62,476 nt of DNA from JBELHR01 sp049606855 (GTDB lineage Bacteria; Bacteroidota; Bacteroidia; Flavobacteriales; Flavobacteriaceae). The stretch is from positions 1 through 62,476 of the forward strand of contig JBMYVY010000014.1 of NCBI GenBank assembly GCA_049606855.1, in the 5' to 3' direction. How positions within the stretch are numbered: position 1 is the first letter of the stretch; every line of letters starts with the position of its first letter. Shown here piece by piece: positions 24,326 through 33,689 of this stretch. Both the position numbers and the translations under genes were made by a program. The notes beneath the pieces are model-generated. The model saw only the letters and a program-made list of their open reading frames with translations. It was not told the origin of the DNA and searched no databases.

Positions 24326-27200
24326 TTTTGACCAACTCAGTAGTGTATTTCAAGGAGAACTCAAATCTGACGAACTTTATCGGTCAATATATGCAACAGA
24401 TGCTTCGGTATACAGAAAAAAACCCTTAGCAGTAGCTTTTCCTAAATCCACTCAAGATCTGAAAGAGCTGATCACTTTTGCACAAGATCAAAAACTATCT
24501 CTTATTCCCAGAACAGCTGGAACCTCATTAGCAGGGCAATGCGTCGGGGAAGGAATTGTTGTGGATGTTTCAAAATATTTTACTGATATTATTGAATTAA
24601 ATACCGAAGAACAATGGGTTCGTGTTCAACCTGGAGTAATTCGTGATGATTTAAATCGATTTTTGGCTCCACACGGTCTGTTTTTTGGTCCCAACACCTC
24701 AACATCTAATCGATGTATGATTGGAGGAATGGTTGGAAATAATTCTTCAGGGACCACATCGATTAAATACGGAGTAACTCGGGATAAGGTTCTTGAAGTA
24801 AAAGGGCTTTTAAGCGACGCTTCTGAGATACACGTAAAAGAATTAAATAAAGAGGAGTTTACTCAGAAATTGAATCAGAAGAATCTCGAAGGTGAGATTT
24901 ATAATTACCTAAATAATTTACTGGGTGATACTGAGGTTCAAAATGAAATAAAGAACAATTACCCAGATGCATCTATACATCGAAGATGTACAGGTTATGC
25001 TTTGGACGAGTTATTAAATTTTGAAGGATTTGGCGGTAACCAAGAAACCTTCAATCTAAGTAATTTACTAAGTGGATCAGAAGGAACCTTATGCTTTTCA
25101 ACAGAAATAAAAATTCACTTGGACAGAATCCCACCAAAGAACAAGGTAATGGTAGCGGCGCAGTTCGAGACTGTAAATGAAAGTTTAAAAGCAGTTGTGG
25201 CCGCCATGAAGCACGATCTTTACACCTGTGAACTCATGGACAAAGTAATTTTGGATTGCACCAAGAGTAACCGAGAGCAAGAAAAAAACAGATTCTTTCT
25301 CCAAGGAGATCCAGGAGCTATTTTGATGTTGGAATTGGCACATGAAAATCAAGAAGTAGTTGATGAATTGGCTGATAAATTAATCGAAGAATTGAAGTCA
25401 AAAAATTTCGGTTATGCCCATCCAAAATTATACGGAAATGACATTCAAAAGGTTCATGAACTGCGAAAAGCCGGACTGGGACTTCTGGGAAATATAGTCG
25501 GTGATCGCAAAGCTGTGGCTTGCATCGAAGACACCGCTGTTAAGTTGGAGGATTTGCCTAATTATATCAGCGAGTTTTCCAATATGATGGAGCAATACAA
25601 ACAGCAAGCTGTTTACTATGCTCACGCCGGAGCAGGAGAAATTCATTTACGACCTATTTTAAATTTAAAAAAGTCCGCAGATGTAACGTTATTTCGTTCA
25701 ATAACTCACGAAACTGCTCAATTAGTTAAGAAATATGGAGGTTCCTTTTCGGGAGAACACGGAGATGGAATCGTTAGAGCTGAATTCATCCCAATGATGA
25801 TTGGTGAGAAAAATTATCAAGACCTAATCAAGGTAAAAGAATTATTTGATCCAAACTATATTTTCAATCCTGGCAAAATAGTGAATGCCTATAAAATGGA
25901 TGAAAATCTCCGCTATGAAGTCGACAGAGTAGAACCTGAAATTGACACTTTTTTAGATTTCTCAGATTCTCAAGGCATCCTTAGAGTTGCGGAAAAGTGC
26001 AATGGCTCTGGAGATTGTCGAAAAAGTCCTGAGGCCGGAGGAACACTTTGTCCAAGTTATAGAGCCACTAAAAATGAAAAGGACACAACACGTGCTCGAG
26101 CAAATGCTCTAAGGGAATTTCTGACAGGGAGCGATCAAAAAAACCGATTTGATCACCAAGAACTCTACGAAGCATTTGACCTATGCCTAAGTTGTAAAGC
26201 ATGTTCCTCAGAGTGTCCCTCAAATGTAGATGTAGCGAATTTAAAAGCAGAGTTTCTACATCAATATTATTTGGAAAACGGGGTCCCATTGAGAACCAAA
26301 CTTTTTGCCTATAACGTCATTTTGAATAAACTTGCGGCAATAGCTCCTGTGCTATCAAACCCTATTATAAACTCACGGTTTACAAAAAGGATGATGGGTG
26401 TGGCAACTAACCGATCATTGCCTAAAATTATGGGCTCCAAGTTAAGGTCTAAGCTTAAACCTGTAAAAGTTAACAAACCTGACTTATATTTATTCATTGA
26501 TGAGTTTACCGATTTGTACGACACACAGATTGGAATAGATACGATAGAGTTACTGGAGGCATTAGGCTATAAGGTTGGCAGAATTAAACATGAAGAAAGT
26601 GGAAGAAGTTTTCTGTCAAAAGGCTTACTTAAACCCGCAAAAAAAGTGGCGGACAAAAATATTGAAATTTTTAAAAATAGAATATCAGAATCAACTCCTC
26701 TAATAGGAATAGAACCTTCTGCCATACTTACTTTTAGAGACGAATACCCGCGTTTGGCTTCTGATAAACAAGCTGCCAAAGATTTGAGCAAGCACGTGTT
26801 CACAATTGAAGAATTTATAAGCTCAGAATCAAGCAAAGGAAAGATTAATCCCGAACAATTCACCACTGATCAAAAAGAGATTAAGCTGCATGGTCATTGT
26901 CATCAAAAATCTTTGAGTAATTCCGTTTTCGGATTTGACATGCTGAACCTTCCCAAAAATTATAAGGTAAACATCCTCAATACAGGTTGTTGTGGAATGG
27001 CGGGCTCATTTGGATATGAAAAAGAGCATTATGAGATCAGTATGCAAGTCGGTGAGGATACCCTGTTTCCAAAACTTAGAAAATTGAATTCTTCCATACT
27101 TATCGCAGCTGCTGGTACTTCATGTAGACATCAAATTAAAGATGGCGTCTCCCGCGAGGCACAACATCCGGTGAGTATTTTAAAAGAAGCCCTCTTATAG
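24315..27200 (+). CDS. FAD-binding and Fe-S-binding dehydrogenase, probable D-2-hydroxyglutarate dehydrogenase (YdiJ/GlcD-GlpC fusion type)
   Basis: 961 aa. Residues about 30-270 are a PCMH-type FAD domain (LIPRTAGTSLAGQCVGEGIVV, GGMVGNNSSGTTSIKYG). About 270-530 is the FAD-oxidase C domain (YYAHAGAGEIHLRPIL, GGSFSGEHGDGIVRAEF). Then come Fe-S motifs: CNGSGDCRKSPEAGGTLCPS and CLSCKACSSECPSNVD. A CCG-type domain follows (HGHCHQKSL and NTGCCGMAGSFGYEKEHYEI). E. coli YdiJ has this layout and oxidises D-2-hydroxyglutarate. D-lactate or glycolate are alternatives, but the DUF1338 neighbour favours D-2-hydroxyglutarate. It overlaps the convergent cysteine desulfurase by 6 bp. Confidence 0.88.
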   Translation: MKINFDQLSSVFQGELKSDELYRSIYATDASVYRKKPLAVAFPKSTQDLKELITFAQDQKLSLIPRTAGTSLAGQCVGEGIVVDVSKYFTDIIELNTEEQWVRVQPGVIRDDLNRFLAPHGLFFGPNTSTSNRCMIGGMVGNNSSGTTSIKYGVTRDKVLEVKGLLSDASEIHVKELNKEEFTQKLNQKNLEGEIYNYLNNLLGDTEVQNEIKNNYPDASIHRRCTGYALDELLNFEGFGGNQETFNLSNLLSGSEGTLCFSTEIKIHLDRIPPKNKVMVAAQFETVNESLKAVVAAMKHDLYTCELMDKVILDCTKSNREQEKNRFFLQGDPGAILMLELAHENQEVVDELADKLIEELKSKNFGYAHPKLYGNDIQKVHELRKAGLGLLGNIVGDRKAVACIEDTAVKLEDLPNYISEFSNMMEQYKQQAVYYAHAGAGEIHLRPILNLKKSADVTLFRSITHETAQLVKKYGGSFSGEHGDGIVRAEFIPMMIGEKNYQDLIKVKELFDPNYIFNPGKIVNAYKMDENLRYEVDRVEPEIDTFLDFSDSQGILRVAEKCNGSGDCRKSPEAGGTLCPSYRATKNEKDTTRARANALREFLTGSDQKNRFDHQELYEAFDLCLSCKACSSECPSNVDVANLKAEFLHQYYLENGVPLRTKLFAYNVILNKLAAIAPVLSNPIINSRFTKRMMGVATNRSLPKIMGSKLRSKLKPVKVNKPDLYLFIDEFTDLYDTQIGIDTIELLEALGYKVGRIKHEESGRSFLSKGLLKPAKKVADKNIEIFKNRISESTPLIGIEPSAILTFRDEYPRLASDKQAAKDLSKHVFTIEEFISSESSKGKINPEQFTTDQKEIKLHGHCHQKSLSNSVFGFDMLNLPKNYKVNILNTGCCGMAGSFGYEKEHYEISMQVGEDTLFPKLRKLNSSILIAAAGTSCRHQIKDGVSREAQHPVSILKEALL

Positions 27201-28325
27201 ACTTTTTAAAACATCAATTAATCGGTCAACGTCTGCTTTGGTATTTTCTTTACTTAATGAGATTCTAATGGAAGTATTGTTTTGCTCATCATCATTTAGG
27301 ATTTCAGTTAAAACATGTGATCCCTTATTACTTCCACTTTGACAAGCACTTCCTCCTGAAACAGCCACTCCATTTAAATCTAGGCTAAACAACAGCATTG
27401 GAGAATTACCTGGGAGCTGGACCGAAAGAATATGGTAGGCACTATGTGCGCAATTATCAGAATTTGCATTGAACGTAATCTCCGGCATAAACTTGTGCAG
27501 TTCACTGATCAAATAATCTTTAATTTCTTGAATATACAGTCGGTCAGAATCCATAGTTTCTTGAGCGAAACTAAGAGCTTTTGCCATACCCGCAATACTA
27601 TGTACATTCTCAGTCCCCGCTCTAGCTCCTTTTTCTTGTCCGCCACCATGTAACATGGATTTCACTCCATAGCCCTTCTTAAAATAGGCAAAACCTACTC
27701 CTTTAGGTCCGTGAAACTTATGCGCAGAAGCGGCTAAGAAATCAATTTTCAATTTCGATAAATCAAGTGGAATATGTCCAACCGCTTGTACTCCATCGGT
27801 ATGAAATAGCGCATTGTAATTCTCACAAATAGCCCCAACCTTTTCTACATCTAAAATAGTTCCAATTTCATTGTTGACATACATTAATGAAACTAGGGTC
27901 TTAAGATCACTTGAAGCCAATTCATTTTCTAACTCAGTATAATCAATACACCCATTTTGATCAACCCCTAGATAGACCGTTGTTACATCGTGTTCTTGCT
28001 CAAGATTTTTAATGGTATTAATCACTGCTGCATGTTCTATACGGGTACTGATAATCCGCTGAACCCCTATATTCTCGACCGCATTTCTAAGAATTAAATT
28101 ATCCGCCTCAGAACCCCCTGAAGTGAAAATAATTTCTGACGATTCACAGTGAATCAATGTTGCAATCTCCTTTCTCGCACCCTCGACAAGGCTTTTAGCC
28201 ATTCTTCCGAATTTATGAGTCGAAGAAGGGTTTCCCAAATTGGATTTCATTAGCTCCGCCATGAAATCAATAACTCGTGGGTCTAGGGCCGTAGAGGCCG
28301 CATTATCAAAATATACCAGTTCCAT
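27195..28325 (-). CDS. Cysteine desulfurase (NifS/IscS-like, PLP-dependent)
   Basis: 376-aa class V aminotransferase. N-terminus YFDNAASTALDPRVID; PLP lysine in SAHKFHGPKGVGF; active-site cysteine loop GGSACQSGSNKGSHVL; FTSGGSEADNLIL and HTDGVQAVG bind cofactor. It transfers sulfur from cysteine for Fe-S clusters or tRNA thiolation. No IscU or Suf scaffold is adjacent, so the acceptor is unknown. A TATCTTTG box on the minus strand (28331-28338) lies only 5 nt from the ATG. Confidence 0.92.
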   Translation of the reverse strand: MELVYFDNAASTALDPRVIDFMAELMKSNLGNPSSTHKFGRMAKSLVEGARKEIATLIHCESSEIIFTSGGSEADNLILRNAVENIGVQRIISTRIEHAAVINTIKNLEQEHDVTTVYLGVDQNGCIDYTELENELASSDLKTLVSLMYVNNEIGTILDVEKVGAICENYNALFHTDGVQAVGHIPLDLSKLKIDFLAASAHKFHGPKGVGFAYFKKGYGVKSMLHGGGQEKGARAGTENVHSIAGMAKALSFAQETMDSDRLYIQEIKDYLISELHKFMPEITFNANSDNCAHSAYHILSVQLPGNSPMLLFSLDLNGVAVSGGSACQSGSNKGSHVLTEILNDDEQNNTSIRISLSKENTKADVDRLIDVLKSL

Positions 28326-28330
28326 GGGTG

Positions 28331-28338
28331 CAAAGATA
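28331..28338 (-). promoter_or_regulatory. -7 promoter element (TATCTTTG) of the cysteine desulfurase gene
   Basis: Plus-strand CAAAGATA, 5 nt from the desulfurase start codon, predicting a leaderless transcript. Confidence 0.45.
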
Positions 28339-28382
28339 GAAACAAAATCAATTTTGAATTATGCCAACGCTTAAAAAAAAGC

Positions 28383-28390
28383 TAATTTTG
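28383..28390 (+). promoter_or_regulatory. -7 promoter element (TAATTTTG) of the lipoprotein gene
   Basis: TAnnTTTG ending 5 nt before the lipoprotein ATG at 28396, divergent from the desulfurase box. Confidence 0.45.
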
Positions 28391-28395
28391 TTTTT

Positions 28396-28902
28396 ATGAA
28401 TAAGTATGTATTTCTATTTGCTGCATTTTTTATTTTTAGCTCATGTGATGATGGAGATTTCGAATCTCCTAGTTTTGAATTTGGAAACACCATTTATGGC
28501 TGTGGTACTTATCTTTTATATCGAACTACGGATACAGGAACAGAGGCCTATATCGTTAATTTACTGAGTACGGATCTTCCAACTGAGGAAGGAAGTCAAA
28601 TGGACTTGCCATTAGGAGGAACTAGAACAGTGACCTATAGGATTTTTGATGACAAAGTTACTACGGATTACTTTTGCAACAATATCCCTCCAAGCAGCCC
28701 TAATATTGTGGATGAATGGATTACTGGTGGGGGAACGATGGATATCATAACCACCGCAGAATACGATGAAGACCAAATTGAAGTAATTGGCTTTAATCAC
28801 GAGATTCTAATCAACAACTTGGTGCTAGTTAAAGGGGAAAATGAAATAAGGCAATCTACCTATGATTTCGGAACCGTGAGCACAGTTATGGTCACAAATT
28901 AG
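28396..28902 (+). CDS. Hypothetical lipoprotein
   Basis: 168 aa. Signal peptide MNKYVFLFAAFFIFSSC ends in a lipobox with cysteine at residue 17, followed by an acidic DDGD (the +2 Asp context is typical for Bacteroidota lipoproteins). The remainder looks beta-rich, with two further cysteines (YGCGTY, DYFCNN) that might form a disulfide. I do not recognise a family. Its end overlaps the convergent Smr-domain gene by 11 bp. Confidence 0.65.
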   Translation: MNKYVFLFAAFFIFSSCDDGDFESPSFEFGNTIYGCGTYLLYRTTDTGTEAYIVNLLSTDLPTEEGSQMDLPLGGTRTVTYRIFDDKVTTDYFCNNIPPSSPNIVDEWITGGGTMDIITTAEYDEDQIEVIGFNHEILINNLVLVKGENEIRQSTYDFGTVSTVMVTN

Positions 28903-29455
28903 TACTTTGAGGGATGTAGACTGCCGTTGCGCCCATTCCGTATTTTCTATAATCAGCAGGCTCGCTTGATACGGTATATCTTCCTAAAAGGTATTTTAAT
29001 TCCTTTTCCAAAACACCTTCTCCAACACCGTGAATAAATACCAGACGAGGAATTCGGTTTTTAATTGCGTATTCTAATTTTCGTTGAGCAGTATCCATCT
29101 GAATGATCATGATATCATAAGGATCCAATCGCTTATAATCTTTAAAGAGTTTTTCAATATGCAAGTCTACCTCCAAAACCACATCATCTTTCGGATTTCT
29201 TTTCACTGATCTTTTTTTCTTGTCAATATGATGAATCTTTTGATCGAGTAAGGGATTGTTTATGTCTTGGTATTTCGAAAGTTCGTGTTGATTCTTTTCA
29301 ATCAAAACCAATTCTTTAGGAGCATACCAATATTCAAATCCTGTTTGATCGACAAGATAAACTCGATCACCTTCAATTTTAGTGACTTTTCCTTGAATAT
29401 TATCATCTAAAACTGCCACGTGATTACCTAAACTAAACCTCGATGCTTTTGTCAT
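28892..29455 (-). CDS. Smr-domain protein with N-terminal SH3-like region
   Basis: 187 aa. The C-terminal Smr (MutS-related) domain has VDLHIEKLFKDYKRLDP and FIHGVGEGVLEKELKYLL, matching the DLHG and HGxGxG core of Smr nucleases/RNA-binding domains. The N-terminal 60 residues (GNHVAVLDDNIQGKVTKIEG, VYLVDQTGFEYWY) resemble the DUF2027-type beta barrel common in Bacteroidota Smr proteins. It overlaps the second PPK2 gene by 23 bp and is probably the last gene of the long minus-strand operon. Confidence 0.82.
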   Translation of the reverse strand: MTKASRFSLGNHVAVLDDNIQGKVTKIEGDRVYLVDQTGFEYWYAPKELVLIEKNQHELSKYQDINNPLLDQKIHHIDKKKRSVKRNPKDDVVLEVDLHIEKLFKDYKRLDPYDIMIIQMDTAQRKLEYAIKNRIPRLVFIHGVGEGVLEKELKYLLGRYTVSSEPADYRKYGMGATAVYIPQSTNL

Positions 29456-30212
29456 AAGGAATTTGCTCTAAAATGTATCTCATTACTTCTATTCTCGCTT
29501 CAGTCTTTTTATTTGCTCTGATTACCTTCCATGGGATTCCATTGTGTCGTTCTGTATTCTCAAATAACTTGTCCTTATAGGCCGTATAATCATCCCACAA
29601 CTCTTGAGCACTTTCATCTACCTTGGTCATTTTCCATTGCTTGAGGGGGTCTTTTTTAATTTCATCAAATCGCTTGGCTTGTTCCTTTTTGGAAATTGAC
29701 ATGTAAATTTTGATGATTCTAATACCGCTCTGACTTATCATTTTTTCAAATTCATCGACTTGCGCCATGAATTGATGATACTCCTGGTCAGTACAAAATT
29801 CATTTACGGGCTCTACAATGGCTCTATTATACCAAGAACGGTCAAAAAAGACCAATTCTCCTTGCTTTGGGAATTTCTTAATATAGCGTTCAAAATACCA
29901 TTGAGATCGTTCCTCTGTATTGGGTTTGGGAAGCGCAACAACCTTAAAATGTCGAGGATTGATTCGTTCGGTTATTCTTCTAATAGCTCCACCTTTTCCG
30001 GCAGCATCCCTTCCTTCAAACAACACAACAACACGCTCATTTTCTTGAATCACCCATTTTTGCATTCTTATGAGTTCTACTTGTAATTTTTTCAATCGTC
30101 GCTCGTAGCGAATATACCTTATTGCCCTTTGAAAATTCAAGGGCTCTTTCAATAATAAAGAAATCAATCCTTTAGCACTGTTCAGTTTTTCTAAATCCGA
30201 TTCAGTCATCAT
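29433..30212 (-). CDS. ppk2: Polyphosphate kinase 2 family protein (copy B)
   Basis: 259-aa single-domain PPK2. Walker A segment FEGRDAAGKGGAIRRI, lid/arginine motif LPKPNTEERSQWYFERYIKK, and the Walker B signature VFFDRSWYNRAIVEPV. The family uses polyphosphate to phosphorylate nucleoside mono- or diphosphates; one-domain proteins of this form are usually class I (NDP). It begins 1 bp after the stop of its paralogue and overlaps the Smr gene at its 3' end. Confidence 0.9.
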   Translation of the reverse strand: MMTESDLEKLNSAKGLISLLLKEPLNFQRAIRYIRYERRLKKLQVELIRMQKWVIQENERVVVLFEGRDAAGKGGAIRRITERINPRHFKVVALPKPNTEERSQWYFERYIKKFPKQGELVFFDRSWYNRAIVEPVNEFCTDQEYHQFMAQVDEFEKMISQSGIRIIKIYMSISKKEQAKRFDEIKKDPLKQWKMTKVDESAQELWDDYTAYKDKLFENTERHNGIPWKVIRANKKTEARIEVMRYILEQIPYDKSIEV

Positions 30213-30213
30213 A

Positions 30214-31080
30214 CTAATCTAATTGATTTTGCGATCTAAAATACCTCATAATGATATTTGGATCGGGGTTTAAACTCGTTTTCTCATCAGATTTCCCATC
30301 GTATTCGAATCTAGATAGTAGATAGCGCATCATTTCCAATCTTGCAGATTTTTTGTCATTTGATTGAACAATCATCCATGGACTATAAGTAGTATGTGTC
30401 CCTACAAACATTCTTTCTTTATAATGAGTATAGACATCCCACAGCTCCTGCCCTTTCTTATCCACCGGGCTGTATTTCCATCTTTTCAAAGGGTTGTCAA
30501 TCCTATCTTGAAAACGCTTTAATTGTTCATCTTTAGAAATAGATAACCAGAATTTAATTACAATCACACCATCCTCATGGAGCATATGTTCAAATTCAGG
30601 AACTTGTGTCATAAAAATCTTGTACTGTTGCTCATCGCAAAAACCCATTACGGGCTCAACCACAGCTCTATTGTACCAGGACCGGTCAAAAAACACCAAC
30701 TCTCCTGGATTTGGAAGTTCTTTAATATAACGTTCAAAATACCATTGGCCCTGCTCAATTTCAGTAGGCTTATTTAACGCTACCAACCGCATTGATCTCG
30801 GATTTAAATGCTCCGTAAACCTCCTAATTGAACCTCCCTTTCCAGCGGCATCTCTACCTTCAAATATAATGGCAACCCTCAATTTATGTTCTGAAACATA
30901 GCGTTGAAGCTTCACCATCTTAATTTGTAAATGTTTGAGTTCTTTGAGGTAAATTAAATTGCTCTCAATTTTCTGTGTATCCCGTCCCTTCTTATTGAGC
31001 AGATCTAATACATCAGAGCGAGAATCACAGGATAGAAATTCTGCTTCAGTGAGGCCGGCTTTTTTCTTTTTTAAATTCAT
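30214..31080 (-). CDS. ppk2: Polyphosphate kinase 2 family protein (copy A)
   Basis: 288-aa PPK2 paralogous to the next gene. Walker A FEGRDAAGKGGSIRRF, NKPTEIEQGQWYFERYIKEL, and VFFDRSWYNRAVVEPVMGFC. The N-terminus is about 25 residues longer than copy B and the two differ clearly outside the motifs, so this is an old duplication rather than a recent repeat. It starts 6 bp after the TauE/SafE-like gene of the oxidase cluster, suggesting co-expression with cbb3 oxidase. Confidence 0.9.
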   Translation of the reverse strand: MNLKKKKAGLTEAEFLSCDSRSDVLDLLNKKGRDTQKIESNLIYLKELKHLQIKMVKLQRYVSEHKLRVAIIFEGRDAAGKGGSIRRFTEHLNPRSMRLVALNKPTEIEQGQWYFERYIKELPNPGELVFFDRSWYNRAVVEPVMGFCDEQQYKIFMTQVPEFEHMLHEDGVIVIKFWLSISKDEQLKRFQDRIDNPLKRWKYSPVDKKGQELWDVYTHYKERMFVGTHTTYSPWMIVQSNDKKSARLEMMRYLLSRFEYDGKSDEKTSLNPDPNIIMRYFRSQNQLD

Positions 31081-31086
31081 GCTTGT

Positions 31087-31803
31087 TTAGTTCACAACCG
31101 CAGGACATGACATGGAATTGCTGCTTATTTGTAAGCTCGCGTCAGAAGGAGATATAAAAGGAATTCCCAAACCTAATCCTCTTAAGACGAACAATAATCC
31201 TACAGTAAATACAAATATAGGAAATGCTTTCCGAAAAAATTTAAGTTGCTTTTGCTTTAAAAAATTTCCCAAATAAACGGCAACAGTCATTAAGGGCATA
31301 GTACCTATTCCAAATAAGATCATATACAGCCCTCCTTCCTCTACCGAACCCATGGCAAGTGCACCAAAAATGGCGGTGTACACTAATCCACAAGGAAGAA
31401 ATCCGTTAAAAAAACCAATGAAAAATAGTGTTTTGGAATTCTGTTTTTTTAACATCAATCCCATATTACGTTTCACTTTAGACAATAAGATATGCATGGG
31501 TTTTGCAAGGAAGTCAATACCTGAATTAGTAAACGATAATACCGCTGTAATTATCATAAACAAGCCCACCAAAATGGTCAATCGTTGTTGGAAACCCGCG
31601 AGATATAAACCTTTACCAAACCAACCAAAAAGGAGCCCTAATAGCGCATAGGCAAAGGTTCTTCCTAGATGATAAATTAAAGTCTGAAATAAAGCCTTTG
31701 ATTTTGAGGAACGATCAACCGGTAACATCATAGCGATTGGGCCACACATACCCACGCAGTGAAAACTCATTAAAAGCCCCAAGGCAAAACCTGACCAAAT
31801 CAT
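31087..31803 (-). CDS. Sulfite exporter TauE/SafE-like membrane protein (CcoH-linked, possible copper handling)
   Basis: 238 aa from the ATG at 31803, whose first base overlaps the ccoH stop; an upstream in-frame extension lies inside ccoH. About six transmembrane segments. The N-terminus MIWSGFALGLLMSFHCVGMCGPIAMML has a His-Cys/Cys pair in the first helix (HCVGMCGP), typical of the heavy-metal-related branch of the TauE/SafE family found next to cbb3 oxidase genes. Copper delivery or export for oxidase maturation is inferred from context. Confidence 0.85.
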   Translation of the reverse strand: MIWSGFALGLLMSFHCVGMCGPIAMMLPVDRSSKSKALFQTLIYHLGRTFAYALLGLLFGWFGKGLYLAGFQQRLTILVGLFMIITAVLSFTNSGIDFLAKPMHILLSKVKRNMGLMLKKQNSKTLFFIGFFNGFLPCGLVYTAIFGALAMGSVEEGGLYMILFGIGTMPLMTVAVYLGNFLKQKQLKFFRKAFPIFVFTVGLLFVLRGLGLGIPFISPSDASLQISSNSMSCPAVVN

Positions 31804-32273
31804 TAGTAATAGATATCCTTTTTGAAGAGGTATAAAGAATCCTGATATTCCCAATGAATCCTCGCTTGATACTTCCCTTTAACAAGCAAATCTGAATCGA
31901 TAAAATAACTACCATATTCATTTACAGGTATAGATCCCGCAGAAAATTCAGCTTTTAAATCTAAATTCGGCTGGTCATTTCTTTGAAACCAGTATTTCAG
32001 AGCTATTTTATCGGTATTCATCTCTTCAGGGAAAACAAATTCGAGTCCCTTATCTGTAGCAATTAACTTAAGGTCTTGTTTTAGAGCCGCAGCTCTATTT
32101 AATTGATTGATTTCATCTTGATAATAGATTTCATCCTTATAATAATCATCAGAGACCAAATGATGTGCTAATTTGTCATCGAAAAAGCTTTGAAAAACAA
32201 AATTCAATATAAAAATTATAAAAGCTACCAATGACAATACTATTGCTCGTGGCCATGTTATTCTAAAATTCAT
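31803..32273 (-). CDS. ccoH: cbb3 oxidase assembly protein CcoH/FixH family
   Basis: 156 aa with one N-terminal transmembrane helix (RAIVLSLVAFIIFILNFVFQS) and a periplasmic beta-rich domain, matching the FixH family needed for cbb3 oxidase maturation. Little sequence conservation is expected in this family; position between ccoG and the TauE/SafE gene carries much of the assignment. Its stop overlaps the next start by one base. Confidence 0.85.
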   Translation of the reverse strand: MNFRITWPRAIVLSLVAFIIFILNFVFQSFFDDKLAHHLVSDDYYKDEIYYQDEINQLNRAAALKQDLKLIATDKGLEFVFPEEMNTDKIALKYWFQRNDQPNLDLKAEFSAGSIPVNEYGSYFIDSDLLVKGKYQARIHWEYQDSLYLFKKDIYY

Positions 32274-32275
32274 AA

Positions 32276-33685
32276 TTATTGTTTTGGACCTAAGAAATTT
32301 GTTGTGACTTTCTCGATAAGTTCTCCATTGGAGTAGACCCCTATTTTAATTTCTTGCTTTGCAGATTTAATTTGAGAATTCTCAATTCTCACAAATAAAC
32401 TTCCTTCTGCAAATTCCTGTCTAGGAATATTATTAACCATTCCAACAACTTCCACTTCTCCCTCAGGGCTTAATAGTTTTATCGACAAATTACTTACTTC
32501 ATTAGGAGTCTTATTAATTATTTTATAGGTGTAAATATTCGAAATTTCATTTCCTTCTGTTTGGAACAAAGCCCCTGGCAATCTCAATATAGTTGCCTCC
32601 ACATCATTGCGCAGGAATAACATCGTAACGAGCACGCCAAGAATTACTAATAATACTGCAGTATATGCTTTCATTCTAGCAGTAAAACTAAATGGAATAC
32701 CACGAGCAATATTGTCCTCTGAGGCATATCTAATCAGCCCCTTTTCGAAACCGACTTTTTCCATGATTTCATCACAAGAATCAATACAAGCAGTACAATT
32801 GACGCATTCTAATTGGGTACCGTTTCTAATATCTATTCCGGTTGGACAAACATGTACGCACGCTTTACAATCGATACAATCACCATGACCTGCTTCTTCT
32901 CGATTTTCAGATTTTTTGAATTTCGAGCGCCCTGCACTTCCTTCACCTCTTTTATAGTCGTAAGCAACATTAATACTTTTATCATCTAGCAGCACCCCTT
33001 GAAGTCTTCCATAGGGACAAACTACGATACAAACCTGTTCTCTAAACCAAGCGAAGACAAAGTAAAAGACGGAAGTAAATACCAATAAATTAATAAAAGT
33101 CGACAAATGTGCTCCCGGTCCTTCAATAACGTCTTGAATTAAAACATCGCCTCCGATAATATAGGCCAAGAAAACATTGGCAATTGCAAAAGAAACTAAA
33201 AAAAAGATAAACCATTTTAATGACCGTTTGCGAATTTTCTCCGCATTCCAAGGCATTTTATCAAGTTTTATTTGCTTATTTCGATCTCCTTCGATGGCGT
33301 ATTCAATTTTTCGAAATACCATCTCCATAAAGATGGTTTGGGGACAAACCCATCCACAAAATACTCTTCCGAAAACTACCGTAAATAGTATAATAAAAAC
33401 TATCGAGGCCAACATGGATATCACCAAAAGATGAAAATCTTGAGGCCAAAATGGAAGCGAAAAAATATTGAACTTTCGATCAATTACGTTGAACAACAGG
33501 AATTGATTACCATTTATTTTGACAAAAGGAGCGGCAAACAAAAAAGCAACCAAAAAATAACTCACATATGAGCGATATTTATAATGGGGCCCTTGGGGCT
33601 TTTTAGGGTGTATAAATTCTCGACCACCTTTTTCATTGATGGTCCCAATAGAATCCCTAAATACTTCTTTGTCCTGACTTCCCAT
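32276..33685 (-). CDS. ccoG: cbb3 oxidase accessory ferredoxin CcoG/FixG/RdxA
   Basis: 469 aa membrane-bound iron-sulfur protein, associated with copper reduction for cbb3 assembly. It has several transmembrane helices, NapH-like WVCPQTIFMEMVFRKIEYAI, and two [4Fe-4S] motifs: CIDCKACVHVCPTGIDIR and CVNCTACIDSCDEIMEKV. The C-terminal Ig-like domain (about 370-469) is also typical. It lies 2 bp from ccoH and 4 bp from ccoP. Confidence 0.94.
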   Translation of the reverse strand: MGSQDKEVFRDSIGTINEKGGREFIHPKKPQGPHYKYRSYVSYFLVAFLFAAPFVKINGNQFLLFNVIDRKFNIFSLPFWPQDFHLLVISMLASIVFIILFTVVFGRVFCGWVCPQTIFMEMVFRKIEYAIEGDRNKQIKLDKMPWNAEKIRKRSLKWFIFFLVSFAIANVFLAYIIGGDVLIQDVIEGPGAHLSTFINLLVFTSVFYFVFAWFREQVCIVVCPYGRLQGVLLDDKSINVAYDYKRGEGSAGRSKFKKSENREEAGHGDCIDCKACVHVCPTGIDIRNGTQLECVNCTACIDSCDEIMEKVGFEKGLIRYASEDNIARGIPFSFTARMKAYTAVLLVILGVLVTMLFLRNDVEATILRLPGALFQTEGNEISNIYTYKIINKTPNEVSNLSIKLLSPEGEVEVVGMVNNIPRQEFAEGSLFVRIENSQIKSAKQEIKIGVYSNGELIEKVTTNFLGPKQ

Positions 33686-33689
33686 TACA

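Noticed and set aside
29433..31080. PPK2 pair as a recent tandem duplication or assembly repeat
   Set aside because: The two proteins share motifs but differ strongly elsewhere and in length, so they are old paralogues.
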